Shown here: positions 27,999 through 36,260 of the stretch, piece after piece
Layout: every line of letters begins with the position of its first letter
How positions within the stretch are numbered: the first letter of the stretch is position 1
Assembly (NCBI RefSeq): GCF_002744755.1
Contig: NZ_KZ319294.1
Span: forward strand, 88,457 to 152,456
DNA from: Leeuwenhoekiella nanhaiensis
GTDB lineage: Bacteria > Bacteroidota > Bacteroidia > Flavobacteriales > Flavobacteriaceae
Reading direction: 5' to 3'
Length of the DNA stretch: 64,000 nucleotides
Position numbers and translations under genes: made by a program
Notes under the pieces: model-generated
The model's input: only the letters and a program-made list of their open reading frames with translations
Database searches by the model: none
What the model was told of the DNA's origin: nothing

Positions 27999-29035
27999 TG
28001 AATATCGCTAAACTTGAGTTGAGCGTCTTCCGCAATAGCTCTTGCTGCTTTTTTACCCAGAATATCTTCAAACTGTTCAGCTAAAATTTCGCCCGTTCCC
28101 GGACGCTTTACCCAAATATTCGCTTCACTAAAAACCTCCCCTTTTTTAATGGACGCGATGGTACAAACGGTTGCAAATGCAAAATCTATGGTGACCTGTT
28201 CCTCCTTTGCCGGAGTTTTTTCGCCCCCGCGCATAAGCCAGATTTCCTTACTTGACCTGATGAGTTCGGCGCAGGCTTCTTCATCCATACTGCAAACGAT
28301 ATCCGGTCCGGTACGCTGCATATGATCGGTAAAATGCCGCTCTAAAATAGACGCTCCCAAAGCTACTGCTCCTAAACAGGCATTATTATTCAAGGTATGA
28401 TCTGATAAGCCAAAAGGCACATCGGGAAAGGCCTGATGCAGTTGAGTCATCGCGCCCAAACGCACTAAATGAGTCGGGGTTGGATATAAATTGGTGGTGT
28501 GCAGCAAAGCGAAAGGTGTACCCGCATCCTTAAAAATCTGTACGGCTTTAGAAACACTTTCAAGTGTATTCATCCCGGTGCTGAGAATAACCGGTTTACC
28601 AAAACCTGCGATGTGCTTAAGCAGGGGATAATTATTGCATTCACCCGAACCGATTTTATAGGCCGAAACATTCATAGCCTGAAGCCGGTTTGCGGCAGCG
28701 CGGGAAAAGGGTGTAGAGATAAATAGCATTCCCTTTTCTTCTACGTACTTTTTAAGCGCAATCTCATCGGCTTCATCAAGCGCGCAACGCTTCATTATCT
28801 CATAAATAGAAACAGTTGCATTCCCCGGAATCACTTTCTTTGCCGCACTGCTCATTTCATCTTCTACAATATGCGTTTGGTGTTTAACCACTTCCGCTCC
28901 TGCCCGGTGCGCAGCATCAACCAGTTCTTTAGCGACCTGTAACGAACCTTCGTGATTGATGCCTATTTCGGCAATGACAAGTGGCGGGTAATCTGGTCCT
29001 ATTTTGCGGTTTTCGATTTGGATGTATGGGTTCAA
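27995..29035 (-). CDS. neuB: N-acetylneuraminate (nonulosonate) synthase
   Basis: A 346-residue enzyme that condenses phosphoenolpyruvate with ManNAc (or a related hexosamine). The NeuB barrel shows [19 protein letters not shown] (about 19-37), [26 protein letters not shown] (about 126) and STGMNT. The C-terminal SAF/antifreeze-like domain (about 280-346) has [18 protein letters not shown]. The start is TTG at 29035: the frame upstream hits a stop inside the heptamer repeat at 29045-29086, so no longer start exists. It could equally be a legionaminate synthase. Confidence 0.92.
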   Translation of the reverse strand: MNPYIQIENRKIGPDYPPLVIAEIGINHEGSLQVAKELVDAAHRAGAEVVKHQTHIVEDEMSSAAKKVIPGNATVSIYEIMKRCALDEADEIALKKYVEEKGMLFISTPFSRAAANRLQAMNVSAYKIGSGECNNYPLLKHIAGFGKPVILSTGMNTLESVSKAVQIFKDAGTPFALLHTTNLYPTPTHLVRLGAMTQLHQAFPDVPFGLSDHTLNNNACLGAVALGASILERHFTDHMQRTGPDIVCSMDEEACAELIRSSKEIWLMRGGEKTPAKEEQVTIDFAFATVCTIASIKKGEVFSEANIWVKRPGTGEILAEQFEDILGKKAARAIAEDAQLKFSDIQ

Positions 29036-29044
29036 GGGGATTTG

Positions 29045-29086
29045 TTAATTGTTAATTGTTAATTGTTAATTGTTAATTGTTAATTG
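29045..29086. repeat. Six tandem heptamers TTAATTG just upstream of neuB
   Basis: Six exact copies of TTAATTG (CAATTAA on the coding strand) end 9 bases before the neuB TTG start. They fall in the region that would hold the neuB ribosome binding site or a promoter. Copy-number change here would alter spacing and not frame. It may be a simple-sequence repeat with a role in expression, or only neutral expansion. Confidence 0.9.
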
Positions 29087-29110
29087 AAATTAAAAAAACA
29101 TATCGAGAAT

Positions 29111-29266
29111 GTCACTTCGAGTGTTTGATTGAGGCTACAAGCCGAAAGCAAATGTATCGAGAAGCGTCGAGAACTAAAAAAATTCGAATAAAGAAGACTT
29201 CTCGATACAAATTAAGTTTCGCTATCGCTACACTTAATTCACTCGAAGTGACAAGGTCGAAGTGAC
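29111..29266. repeat. Paired-hairpin interspersed repeat, copy A (BIME-like)
   Basis: Two hairpin units lie in inverted orientation. Unit A1 (29111-29165, reading on the minus strand) and unit A2 (29197-29252, plus strand) both run CTCGATAC - hairpin - CACTCGAAGTGAC. The A2 stem is AATTAAGT / ACTTAATT (29210-29217, 29232-29239). The A1 stem is built on TTTG...GGCT / AGCC...CAAA. A further TCGAAGTGAC follows at 29257-29266. It abuts the stop codon of the GIY-YIG gene. Copy B is its direct repeat 474 bases on. Confidence 0.88.
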
Positions 29267-29277
29267 AACCAGTGACA

Positions 29278-29568
29278 TTATTTAAATCGCTTTTTAGCCA
29301 AATTAGGTAGTTTTTGATATTTCCCACTTATCAAGGCTTCCTTCTTTACCTGCGGCCAATTTTTAATCTTCTTCTCAAACTCGATTGCTATATCGGGCTC
29401 TGTAAATTCACAATAATAAACCAATTCAATCGGCCTTCTGCTGTACGTATAGGAATTTTTATACCTCCCGGATTTATGTTGTTCAATCCGATCCCAAAGA
29501 TTAGAAGTTATACCAGTATAGTAGGTTTTATCCCGGCACTTTAGAATATAAACACTATAAATTTCCAA
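29278..29568 (-). CDS. GIY-YIG nuclease family protein
   Basis: A 96-residue stand-alone GIY-YIG domain of the UPF0213/YhbQ type. YSVYILKCRDKTYYTGITSN (residues 4-23) has the GIY and YIG-equivalent strands (VYIL and YTGIT). Then come the conserved Arg in LWDRIEQHKSG and the catalytic Glu in AIEFEKKIKNW (about 61-71), followed by a basic C-terminus. It should nick or cut DNA. The start is TTG at 29568. It is the only gene in a block flanked by direct repeat copies A and B inside the sialic-acid-type operon, so it may act on those hairpins. Confidence 0.9.
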   Translation of the reverse strand: MEIYSVYILKCRDKTYYTGITSNLWDRIEQHKSGRYKNSYTYSRRPIELVYYCEFTEPDIAIEFEKKIKNWPQVKKEALISGKYQKLPNLAKKRFK

Positions 29569-29584
29569 GAATTAAGATTTGTTT

Positions 29585-29740
29585 GTCACTTCGAGTGTTT
29601 GGTTGAGGCCAAAATCCGAAAGCAAATGTATCGAGAAGCATCTTGAACTAAAAGCATTCTAACTTCTAAGACTTCTCGATACGCCTGAAGCTCCGCTTAA
29701 GCTGTGCTTCAGCCACTCGAAGTGACAAAGTCGAAGTGAC
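29585..29740. repeat. Paired-hairpin interspersed repeat, copy B (BIME-like)
   Basis: Same layout as copy A: unit B1 (29585-29639, minus reading) and unit B2 (29671-29726, plus), 86 bases from start to start as in A. Flanks CTCGATAC and CACTCGAAGTGAC are identical to A. The B2 stem is different, CTGAAGC / GCTTCAG (29685-29691, 29706-29712), and still pairs perfectly. It ends 1 base before the neuA stop codon. Confidence 0.88.
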
Positions 29741-29741
29741 A

Positions 29742-30401
29742 CTATTTAAAGTGATTCAAATACAACTCAGCCTTCTTAAAGTCGGCTTCCGTATCAATAT
29801 CGATTTCGGCAAAAGGATGGTCAACAATCAGGGGATAGTTTTTTTCTCCTAGAAGTTTCCTTTGATTTAGTAAGGCTGTTTTGAAAATATAAAGCAACCC
29901 GTTTTCATAATACAAAGGCTCTAGATCCTGACTACGCTGACCCATTTTATAATTGTAAGGTATAAATTGATGATTAGAAATGGTTCCCAATTTATGTTCA
30001 TTTCGGGAAACGGTCATCAGGCTGTCGCAATCCTCTCGCTCAAAAACTGCAATAGCCTCTTTGAGAAGCCCTTTTGGTCTCAATGGATTTGTGGGCTGCA
30101 GTAAAATAACCGCATTGTATTTTTTTTGCAAGTGATCTACTGCATGTTTCAAAGCTGTTACAACAGGCTCTTCATTACCCGCTAACGCATCGGGTCTTTT
30201 AATCACCTGAACTTCATTTTGAGCGGCAAAATCCAAAACAGCAGCGTCGTTTGAAGTGATTACTATATCGCTCAAACCATTTTTCAAAGCATATGTAATG
30301 CTATGGCCAAGGAGCGGTTTATCTCCTAATTGCCGCATATTTTTTCCAGGAAGTCTTTGCGAACCGGCACGTGCGGGGATTAAAACTAAGTAGTTTTTCA
30401 T
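29742..30401 (-). CDS. neuA: CMP-nonulosonate (N-acetylneuraminate) cytidylyltransferase
   Basis: A 219-residue enzyme that activates the nine-carbon sugar with CTP. It has the family signature IPARAGSQRLPGKN (residues 8-21), LLGHSITYAL, the stretch VILLQPTNPLRPKG (about 98) and the end EIDIDTEADFKKAE. It is the activating partner of NeuB and NeuC encoded downstream. Its ATG overlaps the previous stop (ATGA). Its stop codon abuts repeat copy B, so the link to neuB is now interrupted by the GIY-YIG block. Confidence 0.92.
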   Translation of the reverse strand: MKNYLVLIPARAGSQRLPGKNMRQLGDKPLLGHSITYALKNGLSDIVITSNDAAVLDFAAQNEVQVIKRPDALAGNEEPVVTALKHAVDHLQKKYNAVILLQPTNPLRPKGLLKEAIAVFEREDCDSLMTVSRNEHKLGTISNHQFIPYNYKMGQRSQDLEPLYYENGLLYIFKTALLNQRKLLGEKNYPLIVDHPFAEIDIDTEADFKKAELYLNHFK

Positions 30402-31411
30402 TTAAATAGCTTTTGACCTTTACCAGTAACCATCAAACTCGAAAGCCCTAAGCTCACTTTACTCCAGTTCTTAAGTGTCTCAAAATTTAGAGATCCTAAT
30501 TTTAACAGCGCTTTTAAAATGGATTTTGTTGTTTTTGAATCCTTATGAACCAGCGGTATCATATTTCGTAATTCAGCGGTATAAAACCTCCTGAGCGAGG
30601 GAGACAACCTGCCTTCCGACCGCAACATTTTAATGAACGAAATCAGAGCACGAACTCGGGATTGCGTAATTTTAAAATTGCCCTGCTTATATATTTTCTC
30701 TGAAATACTCGCACTGTGCTTAAGGTATGTGGTTAAATAGTCATTAATGACTAGCATTTCTGGATTGTTTAACAATACACGTTGAAAAAAATCGCGATCC
30801 TGCCCACCCAAGAGTTGTTCATCAAAAACTAAATTATGTTTATCCAAAAAGGATTTGGCATACATCGGGTCTGGCAAATACCAGGATATTTTACGAGTGA
30901 TAAAGTCCTCGAGCAAATTTGACGTTAAATGGGTACGCTGTTCAAAAACTTCCGTTTGATCTTTCACATAATAGATTTTCGTTTTTGACAAAACGATATC
31001 CGTTTTCGCATCAAAAGCAGAAAGCTTCTTCTGAATAAAATCCGGCTCCATCAAATCATCAGAATCAAACCAATTGACTAATTTTCCTTTAGCATGTTCA
31101 AAACCAAAATTACGACAGGCATTAGCTCCTTTGGGTCTGTTATCAGGACGAATCAACACTTTGAATCGGGAATCTTCTTCTTCAAACTCCTTCAATATAT
31201 TCACGGATTTATCTGTACTGTGATCGTCAACAAGTAAACACTCCCAATTGCGATAAGTTTGAGCCTTTATCGAATTGAGTGTATCCTTTAGATGAGCTTC
31301 CCGGTTGTAAACAGGAATAATTACGGAGACTCTATGCTTAATTTGAATTCGATTTAGGTTTCCAAAAAATAGGCGCCTGAGACAATGATAAATAGGCTTT
31401 AAGTCTTTCAT
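30398..31411 (-). CDS. Glycosyltransferase family 2
   Basis: A 337-residue GT-A enzyme. The GT2 core starts late (VSVIIPVYNREAHLKDTL, about 28) with LLVDDHSTDKS and the metal motif NWFDSDDL (about 112). The start ATG at 31411 lies 74 bases inside the preceding gene, the longest overlap in the locus; the first 27 residues are basic and hydrophobic. No closer ATG exists, so an alternative codon nearer 31330 is possible. Substrate unknown. Confidence 0.85.
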   Translation of the reverse strand: MKDLKPIYHCLRRLFFGNLNRIQIKHRVSVIIPVYNREAHLKDTLNSIKAQTYRNWECLLVDDHSTDKSVNILKEFEEEDSRFKVLIRPDNRPKGANACRNFGFEHAKGKLVNWFDSDDLMEPDFIQKKLSAFDAKTDIVLSKTKIYYVKDQTEVFEQRTHLTSNLLEDFITRKISWYLPDPMYAKSFLDKHNLVFDEQLLGGQDRDFFQRVLLNNPEMLVINDYLTTYLKHSASISEKIYKQGNFKITQSRVRALISFIKMLRSEGRLSPSLRRFYTAELRNMIPLVHKDSKTTKSILKALLKLGSLNFETLKNWSKVSLGLSSLMVTGKGQKLFK

Positions 31412-32264
31412 TAGAAAATCTTAAGTCCAGCTTTTGTCGATGTTGTCTATTCTGAATGAGCGCTAAGCCCGCCTTGCCTATACTCATCAGAATATCGAAA
31501 TCTCCTTTTAAAAATTTCAGCCTTAATTGTTCTTTTATGGAATATATAATCTTAATCCAGGCTTTTTGTTTTGGGTAAAAGATCAAATAGTTACTCCAAG
31601 CAGCCTGTAATGCCCGTTGGGTCCTTAAGCTGGTTTCTTCAGCGCTCTTTTTTCGATTCTTAAGTGATACCCGATGATGAACGAGCACTTTCGGAAAATA
31701 GAACAGCATTTGTTCTGCCCTGAATAATTTCATTGCGGCAAAGTCCTCTTCTCCATAGAAATGATACCATTCCGGATAAGACTTTATAAAGTTATCCCAG
31801 GCACTTTTACGCATCAGGTGAGCACCTCCCAAAAAATTACTTACCTGGTAGGTATTCTCAGAAGTTTTTTGACTCGGCGGCTTTTGCAGACCCCAAAAAA
31901 GCCTAAACGATAATACAGCACAATTGGGATTCTCCTGCATAAACGACATTGCTTTTTCTAATTCTTCAGGATTTAAAAAGTGCGCGTCATCATCAAGGGA
32001 AAGCACGTATTCTGTGGGAGCGGCTTGCATCAATTGATTTCGGTTGGCTATCAAGCCCTTATTTACTGTATTCTGAAATATATTAATCTCCGGATATTCA
32101 CTCGAGATGTATTCAAAAGTGCCGTCGGTAGATGCATCATCCCAAATGTAAATCCCCTCTGGACTAATAACATCTTGCAAGGTATTTACTGTAAAGACCA
32201 ACTCCCTTTTACGGTTGTAAGTTGTAATTATAATGCTTACGTCTCGGGAATCAAGCAGAGGCAT
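31338..32264 (-). CDS. Glycosyltransferase family 2
   Basis: A 308-residue GT-A enzyme. VSIIITTYNRKRELVFTV is at the start, IYIWDDASTDGTFEYI follows (about 38-53), and the metal motif is LSLDDDAHFLNPEEL (about 90). A later YGEEDFAAMKLFRAE (about 170) carries the probable catalytic acids. The ATG start overlaps the previous gene by 14 bases; the 3' end is overlapped 74 bases by the next GT2 gene. Confidence 0.86.
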   Translation of the reverse strand: MPLLDSRDVSIIITTYNRKRELVFTVNTLQDVISPEGIYIWDDASTDGTFEYISSEYPEINIFQNTVNKGLIANRNQLMQAAPTEYVLSLDDDAHFLNPEELEKAMSFMQENPNCAVLSFRLFWGLQKPPSQKTSENTYQVSNFLGGAHLMRKSAWDNFIKSYPEWYHFYGEEDFAAMKLFRAEQMLFYFPKVLVHHRVSLKNRKKSAEETSLRTQRALQAAWSNYLIFYPKQKAWIKIIYSIKEQLRLKFLKGDFDILMSIGKAGLALIQNRQHRQKLDLRFSNERLKAYLSLSQAPIFWKPKSNSN

Positions 32265-33504
32265 TAAGGAGATTTTGAATTTTTTTATTGAGATACGCTG
32301 ATGAAAAATAGTCCTGTAAATCGGTCCGGTTTAAACGCCAGGATTCTGCCTTTGTACTTTTCCATTTGAGGTAGAGCTCAGAAAGAATCCCGGCGATCTG
32401 TTTGGAATCGTCTGCTTCACTTTGCCAGGTGTAATCTTCTCCGAGCAGCCTACGCGTTTCACTTTTTTTCGGACTTAAAGCTAAAATAGGCTTATCTACC
32501 ATCACACAATGAGCCATCTTGGCCGGTAAAAACGGGCTAAAGTCGGTATCACTTGCCTCAATGATAAGGTTTACCGAAGCAGCCTGCTGTAATGCTAGAG
32601 ATTCCGCATAAGAAACACCCGGATGAAAAATAAACTGTGGAGCAAGCTCATATGCATTCATCAATTCTCTATAATTACTGGAAGGCCCCACTAAATACAA
32701 ATAGCTCTCCTGTCTCGCTTCTTCCTGACTTTCTAAAAAAAGTTGAAATCCTTTTAATAACCCTTCAGGTGATCTACCTCCTATTAAATTTCCGGTATGA
32801 ACAATATTAAATGCATCTTCCTTAAAAAATGAAGGTAGTGAAACCCCGGAAATTAGGTTATCATATTGATGTGGAATGACTACAGATTTTTCTTTAAACT
32901 CTGGATAAAATCCTGCCATATGATCTGCTAAAAGACGTGATGGAAAGCCTGCAAATTTGCAATGGACAGCTACTTTTTTAAAAAAATGATCTTTCTGTTT
33001 TGCCCCTTTAGGAACAAAGGTATAAGGCCAGGGATAATTTTGAAAGGGATAGGGATCATGTACATAAGCCAACCATTTTAGATGCCAAACGGGCAGTTTT
33101 AAAACAGCATGATGAGGTCGAAAACTTTCTCCTTTGCTCAAGGTTATGACCAAATCAAAATCTCTAATATTAAGGTTTCTAATCCTTCTTACAAGAGATT
33201 TACTGTCATTGAAAAATGCAAAACTAAATCCAAAGCTATTTTCTAAAAATACTGACCAGTCCACACCCAGATTACGCTGTACAGTACGTTGAATTCCACC
33301 AAATATATAGTATAGATTGCTTTTTCTTTGTTCTGCTAAAATACAGGTAGCTCCTTCTATTTGAATCTCTCGCTGGGTATAGTGAATGACTGTTACTGCA
33401 TAATCTGAAGCAACAAGACTTTTAATAAAAGCCACATTAGCCTTAGAGCCGCTGCTGTCTGCAGTGTTAATGGAATCTGTGACTATGAGTATACTTTTCA
33501 GCAC
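32251..33504 (-). CDS. Glycosyltransferase, GT4-like (GT-B)
   Basis: A 417-residue GT-B-like protein. It opens LKSILIVTDSINTADSSGSKAN, with WLAYVHDPYPFQNYPWPY mid-way, FNIVHTGNLIGGRSPEGLL (about 233) at the domain hinge and a donor region FSPFLPAKMAHCVMVDKPILALS (in part). The usual EX7E is replaced by a Lys-Met pattern seen in distant GT4 members. The start is GTG at 33504, overlapping the previous gene by 7 bases. Function is by fold and context only. Confidence 0.75.
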   Translation of the reverse strand: MLKSILIVTDSINTADSSGSKANVAFIKSLVASDYAVTVIHYTQREIQIEGATCILAEQRKSNLYYIFGGIQRTVQRNLGVDWSVFLENSFGFSFAFFNDSKSLVRRIRNLNIRDFDLVITLSKGESFRPHHAVLKLPVWHLKWLAYVHDPYPFQNYPWPYTFVPKGAKQKDHFFKKVAVHCKFAGFPSRLLADHMAGFYPEFKEKSVVIPHQYDNLISGVSLPSFFKEDAFNIVHTGNLIGGRSPEGLLKGFQLFLESQEEARQESYLYLVGPSSNYRELMNAYELAPQFIFHPGVSYAESLALQQAASVNLIIEASDTDFSPFLPAKMAHCVMVDKPILALSPKKSETRRLLGEDYTWQSEADDSKQIAGILSELYLKWKSTKAESWRLNRTDLQDYFSSAYLNKKIQNLLNASA

Positions 33505-34451
33505 TTTTTACTACTTTTTTTACTCTTAAGAATAAGTGAAATTACTGGTTTAAGATTGTATATAGATTTTAACCTTAATTTATTGTAAAAATTTAGATTC
33601 ATTTTTTTCAATACATATTTGTATAACGATTTTTCATTATAAATTGCTGCTTTCCAAACAAAAAATTTTGCCAATTTATAATCATCGAGATTGAGTATTG
33701 TAAGATTATCTACGGTTTTGTAATATGCATCTAGGAGGCCTTTTAAATAAACTGGAGAGCCAGAATTAAAGGCACCAGTATTACTATTTAGGTGTTTTCG
33801 ATTATAATAAAGTATTGCTGAGATAGCACATCCTTTTCTTCCTTTAGCTATCAATCGAGCATAAAACTCTAATTCTTCCGCATATGGTAATTCTTCATCA
33901 AAACGTTCATACTTTAGAGCTGTCTTATTCCACATTACGCTACAACTTGCAAGCGGTATTTTATTATCTAAGACTTCTATAAGCCTAGTTTTATCAATAT
34001 TACAAATACCTTCAGGTTGCAATTCTACACTTTTGAATCCCTTAAAACCACCAGTAAATGGCTGTATTTTATAATGTATAAAATCAAGGTCTAAATCTTT
34101 AAAGACACTAATACAAACCTCTAGATTTCTGGGACCGACAATATCGTCATCATCTACGAAAAGAATGTAAATACCTTTCAAATTTTCAGCTAAATCTAAG
34201 CCATAGTTTCGCGTAGCCGAAAGTCCTTGAGGATATTGCTTTGGCTTTTTAAAGTAGAAAAATCGGGAATCGCTTTCTATAAAAGCACTGACAACTACTT
34301 CTGTGTCGTCGGTTGAATTATCATCAGTTATTAAACATTCGAAATTGGCATAGGTTTGATTTGCTATAGACTCTAAAGTCTCAAGGATTAAATGAGCCCG
34401 ATTAAATGTGGCTAATAGGATGGTAACTTTGGGATAATTACTAGACTTCAA
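33498..34451 (-). CDS. Glycosyltransferase family 2
   Basis: A 317-residue GT-A enzyme. VTILLATFNRAHLILETLES (9-28), CLITDDNSTDDTEVV and the metal motif YILFVDDDDIVGPRNL (about 96) are clear, with LPYAEELEFYARL (about 190) downstream. The start is TTG at 34451, one base after the preceding stop. The C-terminus is basic and lysine-rich (ILKSKKSSKKC). The gene is AT-rich relative to those at 20-24 kb. Confidence 0.86.
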   Translation of the reverse strand: MKSSNYPKVTILLATFNRAHLILETLESIANQTYANFECLITDDNSTDDTEVVVSAFIESDSRFFYFKKPKQYPQGLSATRNYGLDLAENLKGIYILFVDDDDIVGPRNLEVCISVFKDLDLDFIHYKIQPFTGGFKGFKSVELQPEGICNIDKTRLIEVLDNKIPLASCSVMWNKTALKYERFDEELPYAEELEFYARLIAKGRKGCAISAILYYNRKHLNSNTGAFNSGSPVYLKGLLDAYYKTVDNLTILNLDDYKLAKFFVWKAAIYNEKSLYKYVLKKMNLNFYNKLRLKSIYNLKPVISLILKSKKSSKKC

Positions 34452-34452
34452 A

Positions 34453-35424
34453 CTAATAACTTAATTTCAAAATTTGACGCCAATGCGATAGCCCGAGAAG
34501 TCTCAATGCTAAGAACGAAGCTTTGATGGTTCCAAAATTCATTTGCTTCACATAAGCTTTGAACAGATTATAGCGTTTTATGCGAATTACTTTTAAAACC
34601 TCTTTTTTAGTAAAGGGGTGCTTAGAATTCTTAAGTTGTTCAAAAAATACAAGTCCGGCTTTAAGCTGTCCCCTATTTATAGATCTTGTTGGCCAAATGT
34701 AGGATAGTACTGTTTCATCGGAATATTGAATTCGATCGTATTCAAACAACTTAAACATACGCAACATACTCTGTTGTGCGCTTCCAATCTGTTTCTGATT
34801 CTGAACTTTTGAAATTTGATTGGTATGTACCCGATAAATTAATAAAGGTTCTTCTAGATTGGCTAACTGTATTCCGCTCGCTGCCAGACGTGTAAACAAA
34901 TCATAGTCTTCGGCCGGCTCTTTTGCAATATTGTATTTATGTGCCTTGAAAATTTCAGCCCTGCCTAGTATACTGGGGTGAATAAGAGAACTGCCTAATA
35001 GCAAATTTGCTTGTATTGCTTCTGGTTCGCAGGGATAATTGAACTTAAGATTACTCCCTTTTACTATTGCATCCGTCCCACACATCGCTATATGCTGATT
35101 TTTCTCTAAAAAAAGCAATTGCTTTTCAAAACGCTGCGGTAAACTTACATCGTCTGCATCCATACGAGCGATATACTTACCTCTTGCCTGATCAATACCC
35201 CAATTTAAACTTTCTGTATATCCGGAATTCAATTTCTTTTTATGCAGGATAATACGGGGATCTTGAAAACTTTCAATAATTTGAAAGCTATTATCTGTTG
35301 AACAATCATCGATGATCAAAAGCTCAAAATCGGATTCGGTCTGATCAAGAATGCTCTGTATACTTTCACCTATAAAAGATGCAGCATTATATACGGGCAG
35401 TAAAACGCTAATTTTAGGAGCCAA
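34453..35424 (-). CDS. Glycosyltransferase family 2
   Basis: A 323-residue GT-A enzyme. ISVLLPVYNAASFIGESIQS (4-23), LLIIDDCSTDNS and KYIARMDADDVSLPQRF (DAD metal site, about 88) are typical of WcaA-like GT2. ALPAEDYDLFTRL-like text (KEPAEDYDLFTRLA, about 168) gives the catalytic acids. The TTG start overlaps the FkbM gene by 11 bases. One of nine GT2 genes in the locus. Confidence 0.88.
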   Translation of the reverse strand: MAPKISVLLPVYNAASFIGESIQSILDQTESDFELLIIDDCSTDNSFQIIESFQDPRIILHKKKLNSGYTESLNWGIDQARGKYIARMDADDVSLPQRFEKQLLFLEKNQHIAMCGTDAIVKGSNLKFNYPCEPEAIQANLLLGSSLIHPSILGRAEIFKAHKYNIAKEPAEDYDLFTRLAASGIQLANLEEPLLIYRVHTNQISKVQNQKQIGSAQQSMLRMFKLFEYDRIQYSDETVLSYIWPTRSINRGQLKAGLVFFEQLKNSKHPFTKKEVLKVIRIKRYNLFKAYVKQMNFGTIKASFLALRLLGLSHWRQILKLSY

Positions 35425-36250
35425 AATTCATCAGTTTAGTGTTGATTCCTAGAGTTAACTCTCCCTGCTCTAAAATACTAAAGCCCCGTTTTCGAAGTAT
35501 CTGATAGATTGAAGTACGTATATTAAACTCATCGTGTATCTCAATCACCAGCACTCTGGTCTTATCTAAAAAATCCTGACTTGCCTGATTATCAAAAATA
35601 AAACGTTCTGCACCCTCAATGTCTATTTTTAAAATATCGAAGAATCCTCCATTTTCAGTCAATAGTTCCTCAAGTGTAATACCCATAATAGTTCCATTGG
35701 CACTTTCCTGAGTTGTTCTTGCCCAATCTGCACCATCACGCATAGATTTTCCAATGGCAAAACGCTTTCCTCTTTCTGCACTTAAAGCATTCTGTAAAGG
35801 TTTGATTGTATCTAAACCGGAAATGTTTTTCAGTAGCATTTTGAAGTTTTCGGGCTCTGGTTCTAAAGCATAAATGAGGCTATTGGGGAAACGCGCTGTA
35901 AAAAAACGCGAAGTTAGGCCAATGTTAGCGCCAGCATCAACAATCCTCACAGTCTCAAAAGTTTTGAAGTTGAGCTCAAGGGCAGAACAGGCCATTTCAT
36001 ATTCCCCTTCAAAAATCACTTGACGTAAAACGTCATAATCGCTACTGGGTCGATTCCTGATAAAAATGGGATTGAGATATTTCTTTAGTTCAAGCCAATA
36101 AATCTTTTTGTTTTCTTCTTGTTTTGCTCGTCTTATGAATGAACTTCGACTTACATCATATAACAAACGCTTTTGAGGAGTGCTTTTTAATAAGGCACTA
36201 TACACTAATCGAAGTTTCTTTTCTAAGAAAAAGCTTTTTACTAAACCCAA
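35414..36250 (-). CDS. FkbM family methyltransferase
   Basis: A 278-residue SAM-dependent methyltransferase. Motif I is VRIVDAGANIGLTSRFF (about 92-108), then LIYALEPEPENF, and the FkbM core FDILKIDIEGAERFIF (about 205-220) and LVIEIHDEF. FkbM enzymes O-methylate hydroxyls, here probably of a sugar in the polymer. The start is TTG at 36250, as no ATG lies near. The first 80 residues are basic and not part of the core domain. Confidence 0.88.
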   Translation of the reverse strand: MGLVKSFFLEKKLRLVYSALLKSTPQKRLLYDVSRSSFIRRAKQEENKKIYWLELKKYLNPIFIRNRPSSDYDVLRQVIFEGEYEMACSALELNFKTFETVRIVDAGANIGLTSRFFTARFPNSLIYALEPEPENFKMLLKNISGLDTIKPLQNALSAERGKRFAIGKSMRDGADWARTTQESANGTIMGITLEELLTENGGFFDILKIDIEGAERFIFDNQASQDFLDKTRVLVIEIHDEFNIRTSIYQILRKRGFSILEQGELTLGINTKLMNFGS

Positions 36251-36260
36251 AATTGATTTA

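Larger units (their letters stand above)
29111..29740. mobile_element. Putative composite element: repeat A - GIY-YIG gene - repeat B
   Basis: The two ~156-bp paired hairpins are in direct orientation and enclose only the GIY-YIG gene, with gaps of 11 and 16 bases. The block fills the junction between neuA and neuB exactly; elsewhere in this operon the genes overlap. The ends share GTGACA(T/C)TATTTAAA at the boundary with the stop codon of the gene on each side. That it moves or moved as a unit is inference; no target-site duplication is proven. Confidence 0.4.

Noticed and set aside
29045..29086. Heptamer array as a CRISPR or integration site
   Set aside because: The unit is 7 bases with no spacers, and no cas or integrase gene is near. 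It is a simple tandem repeat.
29077..29327. Two ORFs (62 codons on +, 71 on -) over repeat copy A
   Set aside because: They lie wholly in the paired-hairpin repeat and its edges; their frames exist because the palindrome has few stops. No domain and no start context.
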